64,000 bases of DNA from Parapristionchus giblindavisi (Eukaryota; Nematoda; Chromadorea; Rhabditida; Diplogasteridae): NCBI GenBank assembly GCA_943737045.1, contig CALSFV010000237.1, forward strand, positions 62,001 through 126,000. Direction: 5' to 3'. The notes under the pieces were generated by a model. The model made no database searches. It worked only from the letters and a program-made list of their open reading frames with translations, and was not told the origin of the DNA. The position numbers and the translations under genes were made by a program. Shown here piece after piece: positions 1 through 11,811 of the stretch (the first letter of the stretch is position 1; the number at the start of each line of letters is the position of its first letter).

Positions 1-257
1 ATAAGACCAAAACAATACCTGAAATGAAAAATTTTCTGCTAAACCCAGCGTGTCATATACCAAACGAAAGAGCAAAAAATTCTGAGTATTTTGCACGTTC
101 CCATGTTGAACAACGGCCACTTCAGCCGAATTAACAAAATTGAATTATGCTTTTTGGGCAATAAAGAATTCGTGTCAAGTTAATATATTATCGAATCTTA
201 TCGTAGCATATACCACGTGAAAGAGCAAAAAATTCTGAATAATCTACACTTCAGTTC

Positions 258-899
258 ATGTCAAACTGTAATGCTGTGTTGATTCCACAATGCAATAAGT
301 ACAAAAGTAGCTTTCACTCTGATAAGACCAAAACAATACCTGAAATGAAAAATTTTCTGCTAAACCCAGCGTGTCATATACCAAACGAAAGAGCAAAAAA
401 TTCTGAGTATTTTGCACGTTCCCAAGTTGAACAACGGCCACTTCAGCCGAATTAACAAAATTGAATTATGATTTTTTGGCAATAAAGAATTCGTGTCAAG
501 TTAATATATTATCGAATCTTATCGTAGCATATACCACGTGAAAGAGCAAAAAATTCTGAATAATCTACACTTCAGTTCATGTCAAACTGTAATGCTGTGT
601 TGATTCCACAATGCAATAAGTACAAAAGTAGCTTTCACTCTGATAAGACCAAAACAATACCTGAAATGAAAAATTTTCTGCTAAACCCAGCGTGTCATAT
701 ACCAAACGAAAGAGCAAAAAATTCTGAGTATTTTGCACTTTCCCAGGTTGAACAACGGCCACTTCAGCCGAATTAACAAAATTGAATTATGCTTTTTTGG
801 CAATAAAGAATTCGTGTCAAGTTAATATATTATCGAATCTTATCGTAGCATATACCACGTGAAAGAGCAAAAAATTTTGAATAATCTACACTTCAGTTC
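258..899 (+). repeat. Two-monomer block, copy 1
   Basis: Monomers with CCCAAGTT plus a GATTTTTTGG tail (258) and GCACTTTCCCAGG (579). The same ordered pair recurs at 1221-1862, 963 bp (three units) downstream, which indicates a recent three-monomer amplification. Confidence 0.75.
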
Positions 900-1220
900 A
901 TGTCAAACTGTAATGCTGTGTTGATTCCACAACGCAATAAGTACAAAAGTAGCTTTCACTCTGATAAGACCAAAACAATACCTGAAATGAAATATTTTCT
1001 GCTAAACCCATCGTGTCATATACCAAACGAAAGAGCAAAAAATTCTGAGTATTTTGCACGTTCCCATGTTGAACAACGGCCACTTCAGCCGAATTAACAA
1101 AATTGAATTATGCTTTTTGGGCAATAAAGAATTCGTGTCAAGTTAATATATTATCGAATCTTATCGTAGCATATACCACGTGAAAGAGCAAAAAATTCTG
1201 AATAATCTACACTTCAGTTC

Positions 1221-1862
1221 ATGTCAAACTGTAATGCTGTGTTGATTCCACAATGCAATAAGTACAAAAGTAGCTTTCACTCTGATAAGACCAAAACAAT
1301 ACCTGAAATGAAAAATTTTCTGCTAAACCCAGCGTGTCATATACCAAACGAAAGAGCAAAAAATTCTGAGTATTTTGCACGTTCCCAAGTTGAACAACGG
1401 CCACTTCAGCCGAATTAACAAAATTGAATTATGATTTTTTGGCAATAAAGAATTCGTGTCAAGTTAATATATTATCGAATCTTATCGTAGCATATACCAC
1501 GTGAAAGAGCAAAAAATTCTGAATAATCTACACTTCAGTTCATGTCAAACTGTAATGCTGTGTTGATTCCACAATGCAATAAGTACAAAAGTAGCTTTCA
1601 CTCTGATAAGACCAAAACAATACCTGAAATGAAAAATTTTCTGCTAAACCCAGCGTGTCATATACCAAACGAAAGAGCAAAAAATTCTGAGTATTTTGCA
1701 CTTTCCCAGGTTGAACAACGGCCACTTCAGCCGAATTAACAAAATTGAATTATGCTTTTTTGGCAATAAAGAATTCGTGTCAAGTTAATATATTATCGAA
1801 TCTTATCGTAGCATATACCACGTGAAAGAGCAAAAAATTCTGAATAATCTACACTTCAGTTC
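1221..1862 (+). repeat. Two-monomer block, copy 2
   Basis: Second copy of the ordered pair at 258-899, with the same diagnostic bases in the same order. An S monomer with AACGC (900) lies between the two copies. Confidence 0.75.
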
Positions 1863-3788
1863 ATGTCAAACTGTAATGCTGTGTTGATTCCACAATGCAA
1901 TAAGTACAAAAGTAGCTTTCACTCTGATAAGACCAAAACAATACCTGAAATGAAAAATTTTCTGCTAAACCCAGCGTGTCATATACCAAACGAAAGAGCA
2001 AAAAATTCTGAGTATTTTGCACGTTCCCAGGTTAAACAACGGCCACTTCAGCCGAATTAACAAAATTGAATTATGCTTTTTTGGCAATAAAGAATTCGTG
2101 TCAAGTTAATATATTATCGAATCTTATCGTAGCATATACCACGTGAAAGAGCAAAAAATTTTGAATAATCTACACTTCAGTTCATGTCAAACTGTAATGA
2201 TGTGTTGATTCCACAATGCAATAAGTACAAAAGTAGCTTTCACTCTGATAAGACCAAAACAATACCTGAAATGAAAAATTTTCTGCTAAACCCAGCGTGT
2301 CATATACCAAACGAAAGAGCAAAAAATTCTGAGTATTTTGCACGTTCCCAGGTTGAACAACGGCCACTTCAGCCGAATTAACAAAATTGAATTATGCTTT
2401 TTTGGCAATAAAGAATTCGTGTCAAGTTAATATATTATCGAATCTTATCGTAGCATATACCACGTGAAAGAGCAAAAAATTCTGAATAATCTACACTTCA
2501 GTTCATGTCAAACTGTAATGCTGTGTTGATTCCACAATGCAATAAGTACAAAAGTAGCTTTCACTCTGATAAGACCAAAACAATACCTGAAATGAAATAT
2601 TTTCTGCTAAACCCATCGTGTCATATACCAAACGAAAGAGCAAAAAATTCTGAGTATCTTGCACGTTCCCATGTTGAACAACGGCCAATTTAGCCGAATT
2701 AACAAAATTGAATTATGCTTTTTGGGCAATAAAGAATTCGTGTCAAGTTAATATATTATCGAATCTTATCGTAGCATATACCACGTGAAAGAGCAAAAAA
2801 TTCTGAATAATCTACACTTCAGTTCATGTCAAACTGTAATGCTGTGTTGATTCCACAATGCAATAAGTACAAAAGTAGCTTTCACTCTGATAAGACCAAA
2901 ACAATACCTGAAATGAAATATTTTCTGCTAAACCCATCGTGTCATATACCAAACGAAAGAGCAAAAAATTCTGAGTATTTTGCACGTTCCCAGGTTAAAC
3001 AACGGCCACTTCAGCCGAATTAACAAAATTGAATTATGCTTTTTTGGCAATAAAGAATTCGTGTCAAGTTAATATATTATCGAATCTTATCGTAGCATAT
3101 ACCACGTGAAAGAGCAAAAAATTCTGAATAATCTACACTTCAGTTCATGTCAAACTGTAATGCTGTGTTGATTCCACAATGCAATAAGTACAAAAGTAGC
3201 TTTCACTCTGATAAGACCAAAACAATACCTGAAATGAAAAATTTTCTGCTAAACCCAGCGTGTCATATACCAAACGAAAGAGCAAAAAATTATGAGTATT
3301 TTGCACGTTCCCAGGTTGAACAACGGCCACTTCAGCCGAATTAACAAAATTGAATTATGCTTTTTTGGCAATAAAGAATTCGTGTCAAGTTAATATATTA
3401 TCGAATCTTATCGTAGCATATACCACGTGAAAGAGCAAAAAATTCTGAATAATCTACACTTCAGTTCATGTCAAACTGTAATGCTGTGTTGATTCCACAA
3501 TGCAATAAGTACAAAAGTAGCTTTCACTCTGATAAGACCAAAACAATACCTGAAATGAAAAATTTTCTGCTAAACCCAGCGTGTCATATACCAAACGAAA
3601 GAGCAAAAAATTCTGAGTATTTTGCACGTTCCCAGGTTAAACAACGGCCACTTCAGCCGAATTAACAAAATTGAATTATGCTTTTTTGGCAATAAAGAAT
3701 TCGTGTCAAGTTAATATATTATCGAATCTTATCGTAGCATATACCACGTGAAAGAGCAAAAAATTCTGAATAATCTACACTTCAGTTC
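1863..3788 (+). repeat. Six-monomer duplicated block, copy 1
   Basis: Ordered monomers: Q; AATGATGTG; S with GAGTATCTTG and CAATTTAG; S/Q chimera; AATTATGAG; Q. The same six recur in order at 5072-6997. The offset is 3209 bp, which is ten units less the single base lost in the monomer at 4110. Several otherwise rare variants are shared, so this is a segmental duplication within the array and not chance similarity. Confidence 0.85.
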
Positions 3789-4109
3789 ATGTCAAACTGT
3801 AATGCTGTGTTGATTCCACAATGCAATAAGTACAAAAGTAGCTTTCACTCTGATAAGACCAAAACAATACCTGAAATGAAAAATTTTCTGCTAAACCCAT
3901 CGTGTCATATACCAAACGAAAGAGCAAAAAATTCTGAGTATTTTGCACGTTCCCATGTTGAACAACGGCCACTTCAGCCGAATTAACAAAATTGAATTAT
4001 GCTTTTTGGGCAATAAAGAATTCGTGTCAAGTTAATATATTATCGAATCTTATCGTAGCATATACCACGTGAAAGAGCAAAAAATTCTGAATAATCTACA
4101 CTTCAGTTC

Positions 4110-4429
4110 ATGTCAAACTGTAATGCTGTGTTGATTCCACAATGCAATAAGTACAAAAGTAGCTTTCACTCTGATAAGACCAAAACAATACCTGAAATGA
4201 AAAATTTTCTGCTAAACCCAGCGTGTCATATACCAAACGAAAGAGCAAAAATTCTGAGTATTTTGCACGTTCCCAGGTTAAACAACGGCCACTTCAGCCG
4301 AATTAACAAAATTGAATTATGCTTTTTTGGCAATAAAGAATTCGTGTCAAGTTAATATATTATCGAATCTTATCGTAGCATATACCACGTGAAAGAGCAA
4401 AAAATTTTGAATAATCTACACTTCAGTTC
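4110..4429 (+). repeat. 320-bp monomer with a one-base deletion in subrepeat A
   Basis: The A6 run in GAGCAAAAAATTCTGAG is A5 here (about 4245-4256), so this Q-type unit is 320 bp. It breaks the open frame that other monomers share, so translation would read on to 4355. The block copies around it are otherwise normal, which argues that the frame is not maintained by selection. Confidence 0.85.
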
Positions 4430-5071
4430 ATGTCAAACTGTAATGATGTGTTGATTCCACAATGCAATAAGTACAAAAGTAGCTTTCACTCTGATAAGAC
4501 CAAAACAATACCTGAAATGAAAAATTTTCTGCTAAACCCAGCGTGTCATATACCAAACGAAAGAGCAAAAAATTCTGAGTATTTTGCACGTTCCCAGGTT
4601 GAACAACGGCCACTTCAGCCGAATTAACAAAATTGAATTATGCTTTTTTGGCAATAAAGAATTCGTGTCAAGTTAATATATTATCGAATCTTATCGTAGC
4701 ATATACCACGTGAAAGAGCAAAAAATTCTGAATAATCTACACTTCAGTTCATGTCAAACTGTAATGCTGTGTTGATTCCACAATGCAATAAGTACAAAAG
4801 TAGCTTTCACTCTGATAAGACCAAAACAATACCTGAAATGAAATATTTTCTGCTAAACCCATCGTGTCATATACCAAACGAAAGAGCAAAAAATTCTGAG
4901 TATTTTGCACGTTCCCATGTTGAACAACGGCCACTTCAGCCGAATTAACAAAATTGAATTATGCTTTTTGGGCAATAAAGAATTCGTGTCAAGTTAATAT
5001 ATTATCGAATCTTATCGTAGCATATACCACGTGAAAGAGCAAAAAATTCTGAATAATCTACACTTCAGTTC

Positions 5072-6997
5072 ATGTCAAACTGTAATGCTGTGTTGATTCC
5101 ACAATGCAATAAGTACAAAAGTAGCTTTCACTCTGATAAGACCAAAACAATACCTGAAATGAAAAATTTTCTGCTAAACCCAGCGTGTCATATACCAAAC
5201 GAAAGAGCAAAAAATTCTGAGTATTTTGCACGTTCCCAGGTTAAACAACGGCCACTTCAGCCGAATTAACAAAATTGAATTATGCTTTTTTGGCAATAAA
5301 GAATTCGTGTCAAGTTAATATATTATCGAATCTTATCGTAGCATATACCACGTGAAAGAGCAAAAAATTTTGAATAATCTACACTTCAGTTCATGTCAAA
5401 CTGTAATGATGTGTTGATTCCACAATGCAATAAGTACAAAAGTAGCTTTCACTCTGATAAGACCAAAACAATACCTGAAATGAAAAATTTTCTGCTAAAC
5501 CCAGCGTGTCATATACCAAACGAAAGAGCAAAAAATTCTGAGTATTTTGCACGTTCCCAGGTTGAACAACGGCCACTTCAGCCGAATTAACAAAATTGAA
5601 TTATGCTTTTTTGGCAATAAAGAATTCGTGTCAAGTTAATATATTATCGAATCTTATCGTAGCATATACCACGTGAAAGAGCAAAAAATTCTGAATAATC
5701 TACACTTCAGTTCATGTCAAACTGTAATGCTGTGTTGATTCCACAATGCAATAAGTACAAAAGTAGCTTTCACTCTGATAAGACCAAAACAATACCTGAA
5801 ATGAAATATTTTCTGCTAAACCCATCGTGTCATATACCAAACGAAAGAGCAAAAAATTCTGAGTATCTTGCACGTTCCCATGTTGAACAACGGCCAATTT
5901 AGCCGAATTAACAAAATTGAATTATGCTTTTTGGGCAATAAAGAATTCGTGTCAAGTTAATATATTATCGAATCTTATCGTAGCATATACCACGTGAAAG
6001 AGCAAAAAATTCTGAATAATCTACACTTCAGTTCATGTCAAACTGTAATGCTGTGTTGATTCCACAATGCAATAAGTACAAAAGTAGCTTTCACTCTGAT
6101 AAGACCAAAACAATACCTGAAATGAAATATTTTCTGCTAAACCCATCGTGTCATATACCAAACGAAAGAGCAAAAAATTCTGAGTATTTTGCACGTTCCC
6201 AGGTTAAACAACGGCCACTTCAGCCGAATTAACAAAATTGAATTATGCTTTTTTGGCAATAAAGAATTCGTGTCAAGTTAATATATTATCGAATCTTATC
6301 GTAGCATATACCACGTGAAAGAGCAAAAAATTCTGAATAATCTACACTTCAGTTCATGTCAAACTGTAATGCTGTGTTGATTCCACAATGCAATAAGTAC
6401 AAAAGTAGCTTTCACTCTGATAAGACCAAAACAATACCTGAAATGAAAAATTTTCTGCTAAACCCAGCGTGTCATATACCAAACGAAAGAGCAAAAAATT
6501 ATGAGTATTTTGCACGTTCCCAGGTTGAACAACGGCCACTTCAGCCGAATTAACAAAATTGAATTATGCTTTTTTGGCAATAAAGAATTCGTGTCAAGTT
6601 AATATATTATCGAATCTTATCGTAGCATATACCACGTGAAAGAGCAAAAAATTCTGAATAATCTACACTTCAGTTCATGTCAAACTGTAATGCTGTGTTG
6701 ATTCCACAATGCAATAAGTACAAAAGTAGCTTTCACTCTGATAAGACCAAAACAATACCTGAAATGAAAAATTTTCTGCTAAACCCAGCGTGTCATATAC
6801 CAAACGAAAGAGCAAAAAATTCTGAGTATTTTGCACGTTCCCAGGTTAAACAACGGCCACTTCAGCCGAATTAACAAAATTGAATTATGCTTTTTTGGCA
6901 ATAAAGAATTCGTGTCAAGTTAATATATTATCGAATCTTATCGTAGCATATACCACGTGAAAGAGCAAAAAATTCTGAATAATCTACACTTCAGTTC
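5072..6997 (+). repeat. Six-monomer duplicated block, copy 2
   Basis: Same six-monomer order as 1863-3788, including the rare CAATTTAG and AATTATGAG variants. The downstream neighbours differ: 3789 has CCCATCG without AAATATTTTC, while 6998 is a full S type. The match therefore breaks near 6998. Confidence 0.85.
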
Positions 6998-9900
6998 ATG
7001 TCAAACTGTAATGCTGTGTTGATTCCACAATGCAATAAGTACAAAAGTAGCTTTCACTCTGATAAGACCAAAACAATACCTGAAATGAAATATTTTCTGC
7101 TAAACCCATCGTGTCATATACCAAACGAAAGAGCAAAAAATTCTGAGTATTTTGCACGTTCCCATGTTGAACAACGGCCACTTCAGCCGAATTAACAAAA
7201 TTGAATTATGCTTTTTGGGCAATAAAGAATTCGTGTCAAGTTAATATATTATCGAATCTTATCGTAGCATATACCACGTGAAAGAGCAAAAAATTCTGAA
7301 TAATCTACACTTCAGTTCATGTCAAACTGTAATGCTGTGTTGATTCCACAATGCAATAAGTACAAAAGTAGCTTTCACTCTGATAAGACCAAAACAATAC
7401 CTGAAATGAAATATTTTCTGCTAAACCCATCGTGTCATATACCAAACGAAAGAGCAAAAAATTCTGAGTATTTTGCACGTTCCCATGTTGAACAACGGCC
7501 AATTCAGCCGAATTAACAAAATTGAATTATGCTTTTTGGGCAATAAAGAATTCGTGTCAAGTTAATATATTATCGAATCTTATCGTAGCATATACCACGT
7601 GAAAGAGCAAAAAATTCTGAATAATCTACACTTCAGTTCATGTCAAACTGTAATGCTGTGTTGATTCCACAATGCAATAAGTACAAAAGTAGCTTTCACT
7701 CTGATAAGACCAAAACAATACCTGAAATGAAATATTTTCTGCTAAACCCATCGTGTCATATACCAAACGAAAGAGCAAAAAATTCTGAGTATTTTGCACG
7801 TTCCCATGTTGAACAACGGCCACTTCAGCCGAATTAACAAAATTGAATTATGCTTTTTGGGCAATAAAGAATTCGTGTCAAGTTAATATATTATCGAATC
7901 TTATCGTAGCATATACCACGTGAAAGAGCAAAAAATTCTGAATAATCTACACTTCAGTTCATGTCAAACTGTAATGCTGTGTTGATTCCACAATGCAATA
8001 AGTACAAAAGTAGCTTTCACTCTGATAAGACCAAAACAATACCTGAAATGAAAAATTTTCTGCTAAACCCAGCGTGTCATATACCAAACGAAAGAGCAAA
8101 AAATTCTGAGTATTTTGCACGTTCCCAGGTTAAACAACGGCCACTTCAGCCGAATTAACAAAATTGAATTATGCTTTTTTGGCAATAAAGAATTCGTGTC
8201 AAGTTAATATATTATCGAATCTTATCGTAGCATATACCACGTGAAAGAGCAAAAAATTCTGAATAATCTACACTTCAGTTCATGTCAAACTGTAATGCTG
8301 TGTTGATTCCACAATGCAATAAGTACAAAAGTAGCTTTCACTCTGATAAGACCAAAACAATACCTGAAATGAAATATTTTCTGCTAAACCCATCGTGTCA
8401 TATACCAAACGAAAGAGCAAAAAATTCTGAGTATTTTGCACGTTCCCATGTTGAACAACGGCCACTTCAGCCGAATTAACAAAATTGAATTATGCTTTTT
8501 GGGCAATAAAGAATTCGTGTCAAGTTAATATATTATCGAATCTTATCGTAGCATATACCACGTGAAAGAGCAAAAAATTCTGAATAATCTACACTTCAGT
8601 TCATGTCAAACTGTAATGCTGTGTTGATTCCACAATGCAATAAGTACAAAAGTAGCTTTCACTCTGATAAGACCAAAACAATACCTGAAATGAAATATTT
8701 TCTGCTAAACCCATCGTGTCATATACCAAACGAAAGAGCAAAAAATTCTGAGTATTTTGCACGTTCCCATGTTGAACAACGGCCACTTCAGCCGAATTAA
8801 CAAAATTGAATTATGCTTTTTGGGCAATAAAGAATTCGTGTCAAGTTAATATATTATCGAATCTTATCGTAGCATATACCACGTGAAAGAGCAAAAAATT
8901 CTGAATAATCTACACTTCAGTTCATGTCAAACTGTAATGCTGTGTTGATTCCACAATGCAATAAGTACAAAAGTAGCTTTCACTCTGATAAGACCAAAAC
9001 AATACCTGAAATGAAATATTTTCTGCTAAACCCATCGTGTCATATACCAAACGAAAGAGCAAAAAATTCTGAGTATTTTGCACGTTCCCAGGTTAAACAA
9101 CGGCCACTTCAGCCGAATTAACAAAATTGAATTATGCTTTTTTGGCAATAAAGAATTCGTGTCAAGTTAATATATTATCGAATCTTATCGTAGCATATAC
9201 CACGTGAAAGAGCAAAAAATTCTGAATAATCTACACTTCAGTTCATGTCAAACTGAAATGCTGTGTTGATTCCACAATGCAATTAGTACAAAAGTAGCTT
9301 TCACTCTGATTAGACCAAAACAATACCTGAAATGAAAAATTTTCTGCTAAACCCAGCGTGTCATATACCAAACGAAAGAGCAAAAAATTCTGAGTATTTT
9401 GCACGTTCCCATGTTGAACAACGGCCACTTCAGCCGAATTAACAAAATTGAATTATGCTTTTTTGGCAATAAAGAATTCGTGTCAAGTTAATATATTATC
9501 GAATCTTATCGTAGCATATACCACGTGAAAGAGCAAAAAATTCTGAATAATCTACACTTCAGTTCATGTCAAACTGTAATGCTGTGTTGATTCCACAATG
9601 CAATAAGTACAAAAGTAGCTTTCACTCTGATAAGACCAAAACAATACCTGAAATGAAAAATTTTCTGCTAAATCCAGCGTGTCATATACCAAACGAAAGA
9701 GCAAAAAATTCTGAGTATTTTGCACGTTCCCATGTTGAACAACGGCCACTTCAGCCGAATTAACAAAATTGAATTATGCTTTTTGGGCAATAAAGAATTC
9801 GTGTCAAGTTAATATATTATCGAATCTTATCGTAGCATATACCACGTGAAAGAGCAACAAATTCTGAATAATCTACACTTCAGTTCATGTCAAACTGTAA

Positions 9901-10324
9901 TGCTGTGTTGATTCCACAATGCAATAAGTACAAAAGTAGCTTTCACTCTGATAAGACCAAAACAATACCTGAAATGAAATATTTTCTGCTAAACCCATCG
10001 TGTCATATACCAAACGAAAGAGCAAAAAATTCTGAGTATTTTGCACGTTCCCATGTTGAACAACGGCCAATTCAGCCGAATTAACAAAATTGAATTATGC
10101 TTTTTGGGCAATAAAGAATTCGTGTCAAGTTAATATATTATCGAATCTTATCGTAGCATATACCACGTGAAAGAGCAAAAAATTCTGAATAATCTACACT
10201 TCAGTTCATGTCAAACTGTAATGCTGTGTTGATTCCACAATGCAATAAGTACAAAAGTAGCTTTCACTCTGATAAGACCAAAACAATACCTGAAATGAAA
10301 AATTTTCTGCTAAACCCAGCGTGT

Positions 10325-10367
10325 CATATACCAAACGAAAGAGCAAAAAATTCTGAGTATTTTGCAC
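10325..10367 (+). repeat. Internal subrepeat A of the monomer
   Basis: A 43-bp stretch starting CATATACCAAACG and ending TTTTGCAC. It aligns without gaps to subrepeat B, 153 bp downstream, with 36 of 43 positions identical by hand. The shared core is AAAGAGCAAAAAATTCTGA. Subtypes I, D and the frameshifted monomer at 4110 are defined by changes inside this box. Confidence 0.85.
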
Positions 10368-10429
10368 GTTCCCATGTTGAACAACGGCCACTTCAGCCGA
10401 ATTAACAAAATTGAATTATGCTTTTTTGG

Positions 10430-10473
10430 CAATAAAGAATTCGTGTCAAGTTAATATATTATCGAATCTTATC
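10430..10473 (+). other. Nearly invariant segment of the monomer
   Basis: This stretch of about 44 bp runs from the AATAAAG/GAATTC region to ATCTTATC. It is identical by eye in almost all monomers. The exceptions I found are GAATTTT in two units next to the transposon, near 32605 and 32926. The rest of the unit carries most subtype-diagnostic changes. It is a candidate protein-binding or nucleosome-positioning segment, but concerted evolution can also keep a segment uniform by chance. The transposon inserted at the TTAA in this segment. Confidence 0.55.
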
Positions 10474-10477
10474 GTAG

Positions 10478-10520
10478 CATATACCACGTGAAAGAGCAAA
10501 AAATTCTGAATAATCTACAC
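10478..10520 (+). repeat. Internal subrepeat B of the monomer
   Basis: A 43-bp partner of subrepeat A, starting CATATACCACGTG and ending ATCTACAC. It differs from A at three bases in the CACGTG region and four near the 3' end. The two boxes split the 321-bp circle into 153 and 168 bp, which suggests the present monomer began as a dimer of a unit of about 160 bp. It carries the only CACGTG palindrome of the unit. Confidence 0.85.
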
Positions 10521-11811
10521 TTCAGTTCATGTCAAACTGTAATGCTGTGTTGATTCCACAATGCAATAAGTACAAAAGTAGCTTTCACTCTGATAAGACC
10601 AAAACAATACCTGAAATGAAAAATTTTCTGCTAAACCCAGCGTGTCATATACCAAACGAAAGAGCAATAAATTCTGAGTATTTTGCACGTTCCCATGTTG
10701 AACAACGGCCACTTCAGCCGAATTAACAAAATTGAATTATGCTTTTTTGGCAATAAAGAATTCGTGTCAAGTTAATATATTATCGAATCTTATCGTAGCA
10801 TATACCACGTGAAAGAGCAAAAAATTCTGAATAATCTACACATCAGTTCATGTCAAACTGTAATGCTGTGTTGATTCCACAATGCGATAAGTACAAAAGT
10901 AGCTTTCACTCTGATAAGACCAAAACAATACCTGAAATGAAAAATTTTCTGCTAAACCCAGCGTGTCATATACCAAACGAAAGAGCAAAAAATTCTGAGG
11001 ATTTTGCACGTTCCCATGTTGAACAACGGCCACTTCAGCCGAATTAACAAAATTGAATTATGCTTTTTTGGCAATAAAGAATTCGTGTCAAGTTAATATA
11101 TTATCGAATCTTATCGTAGCATATACCACGTGAAAGAGCAAAAATTCTGAATAATCTACACTTCAGTTCATGTCAAACTGTAATGCTGTGTTGATTCCAC
11201 AATGCAATAAGTACAAAAGTAGCTTTCACTCTGATAAGACCAAAACAATACCTGAAATGAAAAATTTTCTGCTAAACCCAGAATGTCATATACCAAACGA
11301 AAGAGCAAAAAATTCTGAGTATTTTGCACGTTCCCATGTTGAACAACGGCCACTTCAGCCGAATTAACAAAATTGAATTATGCTTTTTTGGCAATAAAGA
11401 ATTCGTGTCAAGTTAATATATTATCGAATCTTATCGTAGCATATACCACGTGAAAGAGCAAAAAATTCTGAATAATCTACACTTCAGTTCATGTCAAACT
11501 GTAATGCTGTGTTGATTCCACAATGCAATAAGTACAAAAGTAGCTTTCACTCTGATAAGACCAAAACAATACCTGAAATGAAAAATTTTCTGCTAAACCC
11601 AGCGTGTCATATACCAAACGAAAGAGCAATAAATTCTGAGTATTTTGCACGTTCCCATGTTGAACAACGGCCACTTCAGCCGAATTAACAAAATTGAATT
11701 ATGCTTTTTTGGCAATAAAGAATTCGTGTCAAGTTAATATATTATCGAATCTTATCGTAGCATATACCACGTGAAAGAGCAAAAAATTCTGAATAATCTA
11801 CACTTCAGTTC

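Larger units (their letters stand above)
1..10207 (+). repeat. Left S/Q subtype zone
   Basis: About 32 monomers dominated by S and Q types, with few consensus N units. Special forms: CCCAAGTT with a GATTTTTTGG tail (258, 1221); GCACTTTCCCAGG (579, 1542); AACGCAATAAG with AATTTTGAAT upstream (900); AATGATGTG (2184, 4430, 5393); AATTATGAG (3147, 6356); and a CAATTTAG stop change (2505, 5714). The monomer at 9245 has AATTAGTAC and GATTAGACC. Matching S/Q monomers reappear at 36578-38503 and 60332-64000. Confidence 0.8.
10208..10528 (+). repeat. Representative consensus (type N) monomer
   Basis: One 321-bp unit in the phase used throughout. Order of parts: an open stretch of 65 codons with its stop at 10403-10405; an A/T-rich segment with AATAAA (10431-10436), GAATTC (10438-10443) and TTAATATATT (10451-10460); the palindrome CACGTG (10485-10490); and a closing segment ending CAGTTC just before the next ATG. 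GAATTC occurs once per ordinary monomer. TTAA occurs twice (GAATTAAC and AGTTAATA). This type is the commonest form in both halves and is the best reference for scoring variants. Confidence 0.95.
10208..11811 (+). repeat. Higher-order word alpha (N-I-D-E-I), copy 1
   Basis: Five monomers, 1604 bp because the unit starting at 10850 is 320 bp. The D unit also has GCGATAAG and a preceding ACACATCAG, a combination seen again only in the copy at 26572. Confidence 0.85.

Noticed and set aside
256..441. 61-codon antisense open frame overlapping the 65-codon frame in most monomers
   Set aside because: It is the mirror of the same homogenised sequence. It is lost in several units through single changes, has no recognisable domain, and shows no preference for silent change.
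258..455. 65-codon open frame (ATG to TAA) in nearly every monomer, as a repeated gene
   Set aside because: Most subtype differences within it change the amino acid (K to I, Y to D, A to E, A to S, H to Q, E to K). Only a few are silent. Copies with an early stop (2505, 5714) and a frameshift (4110) are retained. Its variability is not clearly lower than that of the linker. Conservation is explained by array homogenisation.
10208..10528. CENP-B box in the monomer
   Set aside because: I looked for TTCG....A..CGGG-like sequence on both strands. The TTCGTGTCAAG segment lacks the CGGG half, so there is no match.
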